DNA of 63,656 bases from NCBI GenBank assembly GCA_004144595.1, contig SEEM01000029.1, positions 1 through 63,656 of the forward strand, read 5' to 3'. The DNA is from Hyphomicrobiales bacterium. Lineage in GTDB: Bacteria > Pseudomonadota > Alphaproteobacteria > Rhizobiales > Beijerinckiaceae. Each line of letters begins with the position of its first letter. The stretch's first letter is position 1. The notes under the pieces are model-generated. The model was not told the origin of the DNA. It was given only the letters and a program-made list of their open reading frames with translations, and searched no databases. Positions 37,360 through 45,786 of this stretch are shown piece by piece. The position numbers and the translations under genes were made by a program.

Positions 37360-38516
37360 GCGCCTCCGTCCTGATCGCGGTGACGCATCTGCTGGGTAGC
37401 GGCCATCTGGTACGGGCAGCCAATCTGGCGCGGGCGCTGGCGCAGAGCGGGCTTTCCGTGACGCTCGCCAGCGGCGGGATGCCGTTGCGGGCGATGGACG
37501 GCGAACCCTTCGCCTTCGTGCAATTGCCGCCGATCAAGACCGAAGGCACCGATTTCCGCACGTTGCTCGATGAAGCCGGCGAGCCGATCGAGCCGGAACG
37601 CAAGGCCGCCCGCATCGCCATGCTCGAAGAGCTGGCGGCGCGGTTGCGGCCGGATGTCGTGATCGTCGAGCATTTCCCGTTCGGGCGGCGGCAACTGGCT
37701 GGGGAATTCCTCGCGCTGATTGCGGCCGTGAAGATGGCGAGTCCGGGGGCGCTCATCCTCTCCTCGGTGCGGGACGTGCTGGTGACGCCGCGGCCCGACC
37801 GGATCGTAGAGGCCGAGGACCGGGTCGCGCGACTTTTCGATGCGGTGCTGGTCCATGGCGATGCCGGCTTCCTGCCGCTCGACCGGTCATGGCCGGTGGG
37901 AGAAGGGCTGGCGGCGAAGCTGCGCTATACCGGGTATCTCACCGACGATCGGCCTGCCGACGTCGTCCAGGCGAACGGCGAGATCATCGTCTCCGGCGGC
38001 GGTTCGGCCGCTGCCCTGCCGCTCTTTGCTTGTGCGGTCGCGGCAGCGCGGCTCGATCGCTCCGGGCGGCGCTGGCGGCTCCTCGCCGGGCGCGGCATGG
38101 CGGACAGCGATCTCGCGCTGCTCGGGGCTGAAGCTCCCGAGAAAGTGGTCATCGAGCGTGCGCGCCCGGATTTTCCGGCGCTGCTCGGCGGCTGTGCCGT
38201 CTCGATCAGCCAGGCCGGCTACAACACCGTGCTCGATCTCGTCGCGGCGGGGCGCCCGGCGATCGTCGTGCCCTTCGATGCCGGCAACGAGACCGAGCAG
38301 ACGGTCCGGGCCGAGGCGATGGAGCGGGCAGGGCTGGCCCGATGCCTCCGGATGTCCGGCGATTTCGTCGCGGATGCGGTGGCGTTGGCGGATGCTGCCG
38401 GGGAGGCTATCGGCGTGAGACCGCCGGTCTTGCCAATCGATCGCGAGGGCGCAGCCCGCTCGGTTGCGATCGTGAACGAGCTTCTCGCAGAAATGGCCGG
38501 GCGCGCCAGACACTGA
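37356..38516 (+). CDS. MurG-like glycosyltransferase family protein
   Basis: A 386-residue protein resembling the one at 19657. The N-terminal loop is THLLGSGHLVRAANLA. The C-terminal donor domain has IIVSGGGSAAALP and SQAGYNTVLDLVAAGRPAIVVPF. The AGYNT segment and following proline-rich loop are the GT28 fold pattern. Last of three chained genes (35450-38516). Acceptor and donor sugars cannot be told from sequence. Confidence 0.8.
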   Translation: MSASVLIAVTHLLGSGHLVRAANLARALAQSGLSVTLASGGMPLRAMDGEPFAFVQLPPIKTEGTDFRTLLDEAGEPIEPERKAARIAMLEELAARLRPDVVIVEHFPFGRRQLAGEFLALIAAVKMASPGALILSSVRDVLVTPRPDRIVEAEDRVARLFDAVLVHGDAGFLPLDRSWPVGEGLAAKLRYTGYLTDDRPADVVQANGEIIVSGGGSAAALPLFACAVAAARLDRSGRRWRLLAGRGMADSDLALLGAEAPEKVVIERARPDFPALLGGCAVSISQAGYNTVLDLVAAGRPAIVVPFDAGNETEQTVRAEAMERAGLARCLRMSGDFVADAVALADAAGEAIGVRPPVLPIDREGAARSVAIVNELLAEMAGRARH

Positions 38517-38665
38517 GCCGGCATGCCCTTTGCGAGGGCCAGGGTGCAGCTTTGCGAATTGCCGCCTCCGGTCTTTCGCTCTAATGAGGGACGATCCGCC
38601 TCCCTCTTCGGTCGGCTCTGGGTTAACCGGCGAATTCCGGTCATGGCCCCGCGCCTGGAGACAAG

Positions 38666-39424
38666 ATGATGACGACGACGACTGCGCCCGGCCTGCCCGA
38701 CATCAAGCTGTCGGTGCGCGAGACCTTCGGGATCGATTCCGATCTCGAGGTGCCGGCCTTTTCCGCAGCCGATCCGCATGTGCCGGATTTCGACCCGGAC
38801 TACCGATTCGACCGCGACACCACGATCGCGATCCTCGCCGGCTTCGCGCATAACCGCCGCGTCATGATCTCGGGCTATCACGGCACGGGCAAGTCGACCC
38901 ATATCGAGCAGGTCGCCGCCCGCCTCAACTGGCCCTGCGTCCGCGTTAACCTCGACAGCCACGTCTCGCGCCTCGACCTCGTCGGCAAGGACGCGATCGT
39001 GCTGAAGGAAGGCAAGCAGATCACCGAGTTCCAGGACGGCATCCTGCCCTGGGCGCTGCAGAACAACATGATCGTGACCACGCTGAACTACCTGCCGCAT
39101 GACAACGAGGTCGCGATCGTCCTGGCGAAGTCGAAGCACTTCCAGGGTACGCCGGAAGGCAAGGACGTCATCAACAAGATGGTCCGCGTCGCCGATCTCA
39201 CCCGCAACGCCTTCATGAACGGCGATCTCTCGACCGTGATGAGCCCGCGTACGGTCATCACCTGGGCCGAGAACGCGGCGATCTTCGGCGATATCGGTTT
39301 CGCTTTCCGCGTCACCTTCCTGAACAAATGCGACGAGATGGAGCGCACGCTGGTCGCCGAGTTCTTCCAGCGCTCCTTCGGCAAGGAACTGCCGGAAAGC
39401 GCCGCGAACGTGGTGCTCAGCTGA
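38666..39424 (+). CDS. cobS: CobS cobaltochelatase ATPase with internal in-frame deletion (probably inactive)
   Basis: A 252-residue protein that matches CobS end to end except for one gap. Walker [10 protein letters not shown] (70-78) and [20 protein letters not shown] are intact. The reading then passes from ILPWALQNN (to residue 134) straight to [14 protein letters not shown] (from 136). In CobS these are separated by about 77 residues holding Walker B (FDEYD), sensor 1 and an insert motif; family length is about 327-333. The frame is kept. Without Walker B the AAA+ ring could not hydrolyse ATP to drive cobalt insertion with CobN and CobT. True deletion and assembly error are both possible. 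GGAG precedes the ATG. Confidence 0.88.
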   Translation: MMTTTTAPGLPDIKLSVRETFGIDSDLEVPAFSAADPHVPDFDPDYRFDRDTTIAILAGFAHNRRVMISGYHGTGKSTHIEQVAARLNWPCVRVNLDSHVSRLDLVGKDAIVLKEGKQITEFQDGILPWALQNNMIVTTLNYLPHDNEVAIVLAKSKHFQGTPEGKDVINKMVRVADLTRNAFMNGDLSTVMSPRTVITWAENAAIFGDIGFAFRVTFLNKCDEMERTLVAEFFQRSFGKELPESAANVVLS

Positions 39425-39435
39425 GGTTGCAAGGG

Positions 39436-39526
39436 CGTCATGGTCGGGCTTGACCCGGCCATCTCTTGCCGACGCCAATGACGCGGAGATTCTCGGGTCT
39501 CCGCTGCGCTCCGCCCGAGAATGACG
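39436..39526. repeat. mosaic intergenic palindromic element, copy 1
   Basis: Between cobS and cobT. Half A (39436-39465) starts CGTCATGGTCGGGCTTGACC. Half B (39486-39526) is itself a stem, ATTCTCGGG pairing with CCCGAGAAT around a CGCTGCGCTCC loop. Copy 2 at 42436 has both halves and copy 3 at 47661 shares half A. Such REP-like elements are common between genes in this order of bacteria. Confidence 0.75.
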
Positions 39527-39538
39527 CAAGCAGGCCCA

Positions 39539-41431
39539 ATGAGCATCTCGAACCGCAAGCCAGGAACGCCGAAGGAAGCCCCGGCCGAGCCGCTGAAGCG
39601 GGCGATCTCGGGCGCCATGAAGGCGATCGCACGCAAGCCGGAGATGGAAATCGTCTTCGCCGCCGACAAGCCGTCGCTGGTCGGCGAGCGGGCGCGCCTG
39701 CCCGAGCCGCCGCGCAAGCTCAGCCCCGGCGATGTCGCGATCCTGCGTGGCCATGCCGATTCGATGGCGCTCAGGCTCGCCTGCCATGACGCGGCGATCC
39801 ACCGCCGCGTTGCGCCGGAAGGCGACGCCGCCCGTGCCGTTTTCGATGCCGTCGAGCAGGCGCGCGTCGAATCGATCGGCGCGCGGCGGATGTCGGGCAT
39901 GGCCGGCAACATCACCGCGATGCTCGAGGACCGCTATCACCGCGGTGGGCGCTACGAGGAGGTCACCGACCGGGCCGACGCGCCGCTGGAGGATGCGCTC
40001 GCCCTGATGGTGCGCGAGCGCCTGACCGGCCTGAAGCCGCCCAAGGCGGCCGAAAAGGTCGTCGAGCTCTGGCGCGAGCAGATCGAGGCCAAGGCCGGCG
40101 CCGATCTCGACCGGCTGACGAAGACGATCGAGGACCAGCGCGGCTTTGCCCGCACGGTGCGCGACATGCTGGCCGCGCTCGACATGGCCGAGCAGACCGC
40201 GCAGGGCGACGAGTCCGACGAGGACGAGGACAACCAGGACCAGTCCTCCGAGGACCAGCAGCAACAGGACGGCGAATCGGAGCAGGAGAGTGGCGCCGAC
40301 CGCTCCGAGGTCGAAGTCAGCGAGGACGCGACCGAGGAACTGCAGGAGGGCGCCTCCGAGGCGACCGACGCGCCGGCCGGCGACTGGGACGAGGAGGACG
40401 AAGCTTCCGAATCCGACGAGGCCGGCGAGGCGCCGCGGCCGCGCGAGAGCCGCGGCAACGAACGCCCGCAGACCGACTACAAGGCCTATACCCAGAAGTT
40501 CGACGAGGTCGTCACGGCCGAGGAACTCTGCGACGCCGAGGAACTGACGCGCCTGCGCGCCTATCTCGACAAGCAGCTCGCCCATCTCCAGGGCGTGGTC
40601 GCGCGCCTCGCCAACCGGCTGCAGCGACGCCTGATGGCGCAGCAGAACCGGACCTGGCAGTTCGACCTGGAGGAGGGGGCGCTCGACCCGGCCCGCCTGC
40701 CGCGCATCATCCTCGATCCGTTCCAGCCGCTCTCCTTCCGGCAGGAATCGGATACGAATTTCCGCGATACGGTCGTCACCCTGCTGATCGACAATTCCGG
40801 CTCGATGCGTGGGCGTCCGATCACGGTCGCGGCGACCTGCGCCGACATTCTCGCACGGACGCTGGAGCGTTGCGGGGTCAAGGTCGAATTGCTCGGCTTC
40901 ACCACGCGTGCCTGGAAGGGCGGGCTGTCGCGCGAGGCCTGGCTGCAATCGGGCAAGCAGGCCAATCCCGGTCGCCTCAACGATCTCCGCCACATCATCT
41001 ACAAGGCGGCTGACGCGCCCTGGCGGCGCGCGCGCAAGAATCTCGGCCTCATGATGCGCGAGGGGCTGCTCAAGGAGAATATCGACGGCGAGGCGCTGGA
41101 CTGGGCGCATAAGCGCCTTCTCGGCCGCTCCGAGCAGCGCAAGATCCTGATGGTGATCTCGGACGGCGCGCCAGTCGACGATTCCACCCTCTCGGTCAAT
41201 GCCGGCAATTATCTCGAGCGGCATCTGCGCCATGTCATCGCCGAGATCGAGTCGCGCTCGCCGGTCGAGCTCATCGCCATCGGCATCGGCCACGACGTGA
41301 CGCGCTATTATCGCCGCGCAGTGACCATCGTCGATGCCGAGGAACTGGGCGGGGTGATGACCGAGAAGCTCGCCGAGCTCTTCGAAGAGGATGGGCCTGC
41401 CGGCTCCGGCTCCAAGCGCCGCGGCCACTGA
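39539..41431 (+). CDS. cobT: CobT cobaltochelatase subunit
   Basis: A 630-residue protein. The N-terminal region (residues 1-220) precedes a very acidic stretch (about 225-320, runs of Asp/Glu/Gln such as [17 protein letters not shown]). A C-terminal von Willebrand A domain follows with the MIDAS DNSGS (in [13 protein letters not shown]) and later [13 protein letters not shown]. This is CobT, which with CobS forms the chaperone ring that helps CobN insert cobalt into hydrogenobyrinic acid diamide (aerobic B12 pathway). I preferred ATG 39539; 39521 would lie in the repeat element. Stop shares a base with the next ATG. Confidence 0.93.
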   Translation: MSISNRKPGTPKEAPAEPLKRAISGAMKAIARKPEMEIVFAADKPSLVGERARLPEPPRKLSPGDVAILRGHADSMALRLACHDAAIHRRVAPEGDAARAVFDAVEQARVESIGARRMSGMAGNITAMLEDRYHRGGRYEEVTDRADAPLEDALALMVRERLTGLKPPKAAEKVVELWREQIEAKAGADLDRLTKTIEDQRGFARTVRDMLAALDMAEQTAQGDESDEDEDNQDQSSEDQQQQDGESEQESGADRSEVEVSEDATEELQEGASEATDAPAGDWDEEDEASESDEAGEAPRPRESRGNERPQTDYKAYTQKFDEVVTAEELCDAEELTRLRAYLDKQLAHLQGVVARLANRLQRRLMAQQNRTWQFDLEEGALDPARLPRIILDPFQPLSFRQESDTNFRDTVVTLLIDNSGSMRGRPITVAATCADILARTLERCGVKVELLGFTTRAWKGGLSREAWLQSGKQANPGRLNDLRHIIYKAADAPWRRARKNLGLMMREGLLKENIDGEALDWAHKRLLGRSEQRKILMVISDGAPVDDSTLSVNAGNYLERHLRHVIAEIESRSPVELIAIGIGHDVTRYYRRAVTIVDAEELGGVMTEKLAELFEEDGPAGSGSKRRGH

Positions 41432-42429
41432 TGCACCTCACGCGTCGCGCCGCGCTGGCAGGCTGCGCCGCGCTCGCGCTGCCCTGCGCCGCGGAGGCGG
41501 TCGAGCAGACCCGCTTCGCTGTCGGGGTGTCGGCACGGCCGATCGCGGCCTTCGAGCCGCGCCGCCCGGAGCAGCGCCGCTTCGGCGCGCTGCAGTTTCG
41601 CAGCGGGCTCGTACTTTCCTCCGGGCATCCGCGCTTTGGCGGGCTGTCCGGCGTGGCGCGCCTGAATGGCAGGCGCGATCTCGTCGCGGTGACGGATAGG
41701 GGCTACTGGCTGACGGCGAAGGTCGCGTCCAGCGGCGGCAGGCTCACCGGGCTCGAAGATGTCGAGATGGCGGCGATTCTCGGGGGCTCCGGCCGGCCGC
41801 TGAGCCGCTCGGGACTCTACGATACCGAGAGCCTCTGCATCCATGAGGGCACGGCTTTCGTCGGGATCGAGCGCAAGCATGAGATCGCCCGTTTCGATTG
41901 GGCCCGCGACGGCGTCGAAGCGCGGGCACGGCCCGTGCCGGTGCCGCCCGAAATAAAGCGCCTGCCGAGCAATCGTGGGCTGGAAGGGCTCGGCGTCATG
42001 CCTGCGGGGCCTTTAAAGGGTACGCTGGTCGCGATCGCGGAGCGCTCGGGCAGGGAGGACGAGCCGACGCTCGGCGCCCTCCTCGGCGGTCCGCAGCCCG
42101 GCCTGTTCAAGCTCGCCCGGCATGACGGCTACGACATCACCGATCTCGCCTTCCTGCCGTCGGGCGACATGCTGGTGCTGGAGCGCTGGTACCAGCCGCT
42201 GCGCGGCGTCGGCATGCGGATCAGGCGGATCACCGGGCGCGATATCCGGCCGGGTGCCTTGGTGGACGGTCAGCGGCTGATCGAGGCCGATCTTGGCTTC
42301 GAAATCGATAATATGGAAGGCCTGTCGGTCCACCTGGAGGAGGGGAAGACGATCCTCACTCTGATCTCGGACGACAATTTCTCGTTCCTCCAGCGCACCC
42401 TGCTGCTGGAATTCGAGCTGCTTCCGTAG
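41431..42429 (+). CDS. secreted esterase-like phytase family protein
   Basis: A 332-residue exported protein. The N-terminus HLTRRAALAGCAALALPCAA looks like a twin-arginine-type signal. The mature part fits the esterase-like activity of phytase family (PF13449): FGGLSGVARLNGRRDLVAVTDRG, YDTESLCIHEG, NRGLEGLGV and DNMEGLSVH, consistent with a beta-propeller. The biochemical activity of this group is poorly defined. Its ATG is fused to the cobT stop (TGATG), so it is translated with cobT, though no link to cobalamin is known. Confidence 0.8.
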   Translation: MHLTRRAALAGCAALALPCAAEAVEQTRFAVGVSARPIAAFEPRRPEQRRFGALQFRSGLVLSSGHPRFGGLSGVARLNGRRDLVAVTDRGYWLTAKVASSGGRLTGLEDVEMAAILGGSGRPLSRSGLYDTESLCIHEGTAFVGIERKHEIARFDWARDGVEARARPVPVPPEIKRLPSNRGLEGLGVMPAGPLKGTLVAIAERSGREDEPTLGALLGGPQPGLFKLARHDGYDITDLAFLPSGDMLVLERWYQPLRGVGMRIRRITGRDIRPGALVDGQRLIEADLGFEIDNMEGLSVHLEEGKTILTLISDDNFSFLQRTLLLEFELLP

Positions 42430-42435
42430 AGAGCA

Positions 42436-42538
42436 CGTCATGCTCGGGCTTGACCCGAGCATCTCATGACCATTGGAGCAGGAGCCTCTTCCCGCCTGAG
42501 ATTCTCGGGTCTGCGCTTCGCTTCGCCCGAGAATGACG
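42436..42538. repeat. mosaic intergenic palindromic element, copy 2
   Basis: It lies between the phytase-like gene and rpmB. Half A (42436-42465, CGTCATGCTCGGGCTTGACC) and half B (42498-42538, ATTCTCGGG pairing with CCCGAGAAT) match copy 1 at 39436, but the middle spacer differs. It may also serve as a barrier between the convergent transcripts. Confidence 0.75.
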
Positions 42539-42555
42539 CCTGGTATGGCCCAAAC

Positions 42556-42580
42556 GAAAAAAGCGGCCTCGCGGCCGCTT
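42556..42580 (-). terminator. intrinsic terminator of rpmB
   Basis: On the minus strand AAGCGGCC pairs with GGCCGCTT around a GCGA loop (42561-42580) and is followed by a run of six T (42562-42557). It lies 27 bp beyond the rpmB stop. Confidence 0.85.
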
Positions 42581-42606
42581 CATTCAAACCCGAAAAGGCA
42601 AACCGC

Positions 42607-42894
42607 TCAGTTGGCGGTGAGCTTCTTCTCGAGATCGCGCTTCAAGGTCAGCGCGCCGGTCGAGAGGTCGGCGGCCGCAGCCTTGAGCAGGAAGGCGTCG
42701 AGGCCGCCGCGATGCTCGACCGAACGCAGGGCGTTGGCCGAAATCCGCAGACGCACCGAACGGCCGAGCGCGTCGGACTGTAGCGTGACGTTCACGAGGT
42801 TCGGGCGGAAGACGGTCTTCGTCTTGCGGTTCGAGTGGCTCACGAGGTGGCCGCTCTGGGTGGCTTTCCCGGTCAGTTCGCAACGGCGGGCCAT
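42607..42894 (-). CDS. rpmB: 50S ribosomal protein L28
   Basis: A 95-residue L28: [20 protein letters not shown], then [16 protein letters not shown] and a C-terminal [12 protein letters not shown], all typical of alphaproteobacterial L28. ATG at 42894 follows AAGGA. The leader upstream carries a terminator-like hairpin (42930-42955), which suggests controlled expression. A monocistronic unit with its own terminator at 42556. Confidence 0.97.
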   Translation of the reverse strand: MARRCELTGKATQSGHLVSHSNRKTKTVFRPNLVNVTLQSDALGRSVRLRISANALRSVEHRGGLDAFLLKAAAADLSTGALTLKRDLEKKLTAN

Positions 42895-42929
42895 GATATC
42901 GTTCCTTACGTTCCCGGGGGCGCTCAAAC

Positions 42930-42955
42930 AAAAAAACCGACACGCGACGTGCCGG
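42930..42955 (-). terminator. terminator-like hairpin in the rpmB leader (candidate attenuator)
   Basis: On the minus strand CCGGCACG (42955-42948) pairs with CGTGTCGG (42944-42937) through a TCG loop, with one G-U pair, and is followed by seven T (42936-42930). It ends 36 nt before the rpmB ATG. The only other gene nearby (DUF3108) points away, so this hairpin can act only on rpmB transcription itself or on readthrough from beyond 43182. Confidence 0.7.
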
Positions 42956-43181
42956 CGAGCACCGGAAGTCAATTTGAAGTCGGGGTTCCATAGCCAAGGG
43001 CGCAGGCTGCGTCAAGGAAAACTCGGTTCGCCGTTCACATGGCCTTCAGCGTTAACGGGGTGTAAAGATCGGGGTCCGATGCTTCAATCGACTGTCGCTT
43101 CGCCACGCGGGGAGGACGGTCACGATTCGGGCTGATTCAGAGTGCATTCCGCGCAGGATCGCGCCGTTCCGGAGACAATGG

Positions 43182-43994
43182 ATGAAGTCCGCTGCCGCAT
43201 CGTCTCTTGCAGGCCTCGTCCTCGCCGCCTGTCTCGGCGCCGGGGCCAATGCAGCTTCGCTCGACGCGCGCTACGACGTTTCGCTTCTGGGAATCACCCT
43301 GGGCACGGCGAGTCTCAGCGGCGGAATCGACAATTCCGGCTACAAGCTCGACATGAGCGCCAAGCTGACGGGAATCGCCGGCGGCGTCACGGGCGGGCGC
43401 GGCTCGGGAGCAGCGACAGGGGGCCTCGTCGGCGGCAGACTGGCACCCAAGACCTTTGCCGTCAGCTCCGCCAATTCCAGCGAGAGCCGGACCGTGCGCA
43501 TGGCGCTGACCGAGGGCGCGGTCGCCGGCATCGATATCGAGCCGCCGATCGACGAGAAGCCCGATCGGGTGCCGCTCAACGACAGCCACAAGCGCAATAT
43601 CGTCGACCCGCTCAGCGCCTTCCTGATGCCGGTGAGCGGCAAGGGCAAGGACGCTGCCTGCAACCGCACGTTGCCGATCTTCGACGGCGCGGCGCGCTAT
43701 GACATCAAGCTGTCGAGCGCCGGCACACGCAACGTCAAGCTGGAAGGCTATAGCGGCCCGGTCTCGATCTGCCAGGCGCGCTATGTGCCGATCGCGGGCC
43801 ATCGGGCGCTCCGGCCGAGCACCAAGTTCATGGCGGAGAACCGGGATATCACGGCCTGGCTCGCGCCCGTCGCAGGCACGGACATGATGGTGCCGGTGCG
43901 CATCTCCGTGAAGACGATGATCGGAACGGCCGTGATCGAGGCCTCCAGCTTCAAGGTCGATCCAGGCGTGACCGCCAGTACGGCGCGGAACTGA
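43182..43994 (+). CDS. DUF3108 secreted protein
   Basis: A 270-residue exported protein. Signal peptide KSAAASSLAGLVLAACLGAG, with cleavage near ANA-AS. The mature part begins LDARYDVSLLGITLGTAS, the DUF3108 opening, and includes DPLSAFLMPV and two Cys (AACNRTL, ISICQARY-like VSICQARY). Function unknown; predicted periplasmic beta-rich protein. It is commonly found beside rpmB in Rhizobiales (recalled, not checked) and is divergent from it here. Confidence 0.85.
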   Translation: MKSAAASSLAGLVLAACLGAGANAASLDARYDVSLLGITLGTASLSGGIDNSGYKLDMSAKLTGIAGGVTGGRGSGAATGGLVGGRLAPKTFAVSSANSSESRTVRMALTEGAVAGIDIEPPIDEKPDRVPLNDSHKRNIVDPLSAFLMPVSGKGKDAACNRTLPIFDGAARYDIKLSSAGTRNVKLEGYSGPVSICQARYVPIAGHRALRPSTKFMAENRDITAWLAPVAGTDMMVPVRISVKTMIGTAVIEASSFKVDPGVTASTARN

Positions 43995-44004
43995 TTGCCG
44001 GCTC

Positions 44005-44337
44005 TCAGGGCGCGCGCGCGACGCCCTGATCGTCCTCGAAGACCGGCCGGAAGAACGAGCGTTCATAGCTGATGATGAAGCGCTCCTTTTCGTTCATGGC
44101 GAAGGCTGCCTGGCACTCGGGATCGTCGAAGGACCGCTTGCGGTAGTCCTCGTAGGCCGCGAGAGAAGGAAAGCTGAACATGGCGAGCGCCACGTTCGAT
44201 ACGCCTTCCGAGGGCATGAAATAGCCGTGGTGCTTGCCGCCGAATTTCTCGACGAGCCGGATCCAGAGCTTGCCATAGGCCTCGAAGGCATCGAGCTTAT
44301 AGGGATCGACGACGTAGCGCAGGTAGCAGGTGATCAC
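44005..44337 (-). CDS. NIPSNAP-family protein
   Basis: A 110-residue dimeric ferredoxin-like-fold protein: CYLRYVVDPYKLDAFEAYGK, then FGGKHHGYFMPSEG, YEDYRKRSFDDPECQ and FIISYERSFFRPV, matching NIPSNAP domains. Bacterial members have no settled function. The start is a GTG at 44337, placed 2 nt after the aminotransferase stop, so it is the second gene of that transcript. It is convergent with DUF3108 (10-bp gap). Confidence 0.8.
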   Translation of the reverse strand: MITCYLRYVVDPYKLDAFEAYGKLWIRLVEKFGGKHHGYFMPSEGVSNVALAMFSFPSLAAYEDYRKRSFDDPECQAAFAMNEKERFIISYERSFFRPVFEDDQGVARAP

Positions 44338-44339
44338 GG

Positions 44340-45524
44340 TCAGGCCGCCTTCGCCGTGTTGAGGAAAGCCTTCATCCGCTCCAGCGCCCTCTCGATGTTC
44401 TCCAGCGAGTTGGCATAGGAAAGGCGGATATAGCCCTCGCCGTGTACGCCGAAATCGGGGCCGCCGATCGTGGCGACGCCGGTTTCCTCCAGCAGGGCCG
44501 AGGCCAGCTTCTTCGCCTTCCAGCCGGTCTGCGAGACGTTCGGGAAAGCGTAGAACGCGCCGCGGGGCTCGATGCAGGAAACGCGGGGCAGGCCGTTCAA
44601 GCCCTTGACCAAGGCCTTCCGGCGCCGGTCGAATTCCGCCAGCATCATATGGACCGCGTCCTGCGGACCGGTGAGGGCCGCGAGACCGGCCCATTGCGCG
44701 GGGGCGTTGACGCAGGAATGCGAGTTCACCGCGAGCTTGCGGGCATTGTCGAGCAAGGGCTTCGGCCAGATCGAATAGCCCAGCCGCCAGCCGGTCATCG
44801 CATAGGTCTTAGACCAGCCGTTGAGCAGGATCAGCCGGTCACGGATCTCGGGGTAGCTGAGAAGGCAGACATGCTTCTCGCCGTCATAGACCATCTGGTC
44901 GTAGATCTCGTCCGACATGATCGCGACATCGGGAAACGCTGCCAGTCCGGCGACGAGTTTGTCGATCTCGGCCTTGGGCGTGACGCCGCCGGTCGGGTTG
45001 GCCGGCGAGTTGATGATGAGGAGTCTTGTCTTCGGCGTGATCAGCGCCAGTGTCTCCTCGGCCGAGAAGGCGAAGCCGTTCTCCTCGCGGATCGGCACCG
45101 GGATCGGCGTCGCGCCGGTATACTCGATCATCGAGCGATAGATCGGGAAGCCGGGGTCCGGATAGAGAATCTCGGCGCCGGGCTCGCCGAACATCAGGAT
45201 CGCCATGAACATGGTGACCTTGCCGCCGGGGACGATCATGACGGCTTCCGGCGAAACCTCGACTTGGAAGCGCTTGTGCAGGTCGGCGGCGACCGCTTCG
45301 CGCAGGGGCAGAATGCCGTTGGCGGGGGTGTAGCCATGATGGCCGTCGCGCAAGGCCTTCACCGCAGCCTCGACGATGTGGTCGGGCGTCGAGAAATCCG
45401 GCTGGCCGATGCCGAGATTGATGATGTCCTTGCCCTGGCGTTGCAATTCAGTGGCGCGGGCCAGCACGGCGAAGGCGTTCTCCTCGCCGATGCGGGAGAA
45501 GGAGGGGACGACGTGAAGGGTCAT
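44340..45524 (-). CDS. PLP-dependent aminotransferase, class I
   Basis: A 394-residue fold-type I aminotransferase. Recognisable are NLGIGQPDFSTPDHI, YTPANGILPLREAVA, NSPANPTGG, SDEIYDQMVY, the PLP-lysine motif GWSKTYAMTGWRLGY and the C-terminal carboxylate-binding Arg in YIRLSYANS. It fits the aspartate/aromatic aminotransferase group (I-gamma); the exact amino donor is undecided. ATG at 45524 (MTLHVVPSFSRI) was chosen over longer in-frame options for homology. It is divergent from the dehydratase gene, with palindromic sites in between. Confidence 0.9.
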   Translation of the reverse strand: MTLHVVPSFSRIGEENAFAVLARATELQRQGKDIINLGIGQPDFSTPDHIVEAAVKALRDGHHGYTPANGILPLREAVAADLHKRFQVEVSPEAVMIVPGGKVTMFMAILMFGEPGAEILYPDPGFPIYRSMIEYTGATPIPVPIREENGFAFSAEETLALITPKTRLLIINSPANPTGGVTPKAEIDKLVAGLAAFPDVAIMSDEIYDQMVYDGEKHVCLLSYPEIRDRLILLNGWSKTYAMTGWRLGYSIWPKPLLDNARKLAVNSHSCVNAPAQWAGLAALTGPQDAVHMMLAEFDRRRKALVKGLNGLPRVSCIEPRGAFYAFPNVSQTGWKAKKLASALLEETGVATIGGPDFGVHGEGYIRLSYANSLENIERALERMKAFLNTAKAA

Positions 45525-45635
45525 GGCGCGTTTCCTCAGGCTTCGCTGGCACCGGCCGGCTCGGCCAGCTTTCCTGCGTTCTTGGCGCCAAACCGGCGCG
45601 GCTGGCAAGCGGGGCGGCACATCGGAAGGCGTTTG

Positions 45636-45671
45636 CATGCTGCATACAGCATGATTAAATAGTATGACTAT
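45636..45671. promoter_or_regulatory. two palindromes between the divergent aminotransferase and dehydratase genes
   Basis: CATGCTG-CATA-CAGCATG (45636-45653) is a perfect 7-bp dyad. A few bases on, ATAGT-ATG-ACTAT (45659-45671) is a perfect 5-bp dyad that fits the TNGTNNNACNA consensus of FadR-subfamily GntR regulators (established consensus). They are likely operators for one or both genes. No GntR gene lies in the window. Confidence 0.5.
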
Positions 45672-45722
45672 CCGCCAGATTGGGCCTTGCCGAGCCGTTG
45701 GCGATCGGCATGATGGCTAGTC

Positions 45723-45736
45723 TCAAATCGTTTGAA
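45723..45736 (+). promoter_or_regulatory. shared motif, copy upstream of the dehydratase gene
   Basis: TCAAATCGTTTGAA contains the perfect dyad TCAAA-TCG-TTTGA and lies 50 bp before the dehydratase ATG. A nearly identical sequence in reverse (12 of 14 bases) lies directly before the gene at 47878. A common regulator is a reasonable inference. Confidence 0.45.
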
Positions 45737-45786
45737 TGTGAGATCGGCAAGCGGCCGCAGCGCCGCGCCGCGCGAGAGGAAACGAG

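Noticed and set aside
38517..38665. A cobalamin riboswitch upstream of cobS
   Set aside because: The gap is only 149 bp and lacks a recognisable B12-box or the expected multi-stem layout. The same holds for the short gap before the adenosyltransferase gene.
38666..39424. Reading the short CobS as a different MoxR-type ATPase family rather than a deleted CobS
   Set aside because: Both flanks of the junction match CobS closely ([18 protein letters not shown]-type [10 protein letters not shown] near the end) and cobT follows, so a deletion within cobS is the simpler explanation.
38219..41428. A very long open frame on the minus strand opposite cobS, cobT and the transferase gene
   Set aside because: Its translation is low-complexity Arg/Ala/Asp/Gly/Leu without any family motif, and it lies antisense to cobT, whose acidic domain and MIDAS motif are clear. 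In sequence this GC-rich the reverse frame stays open by codon bias.
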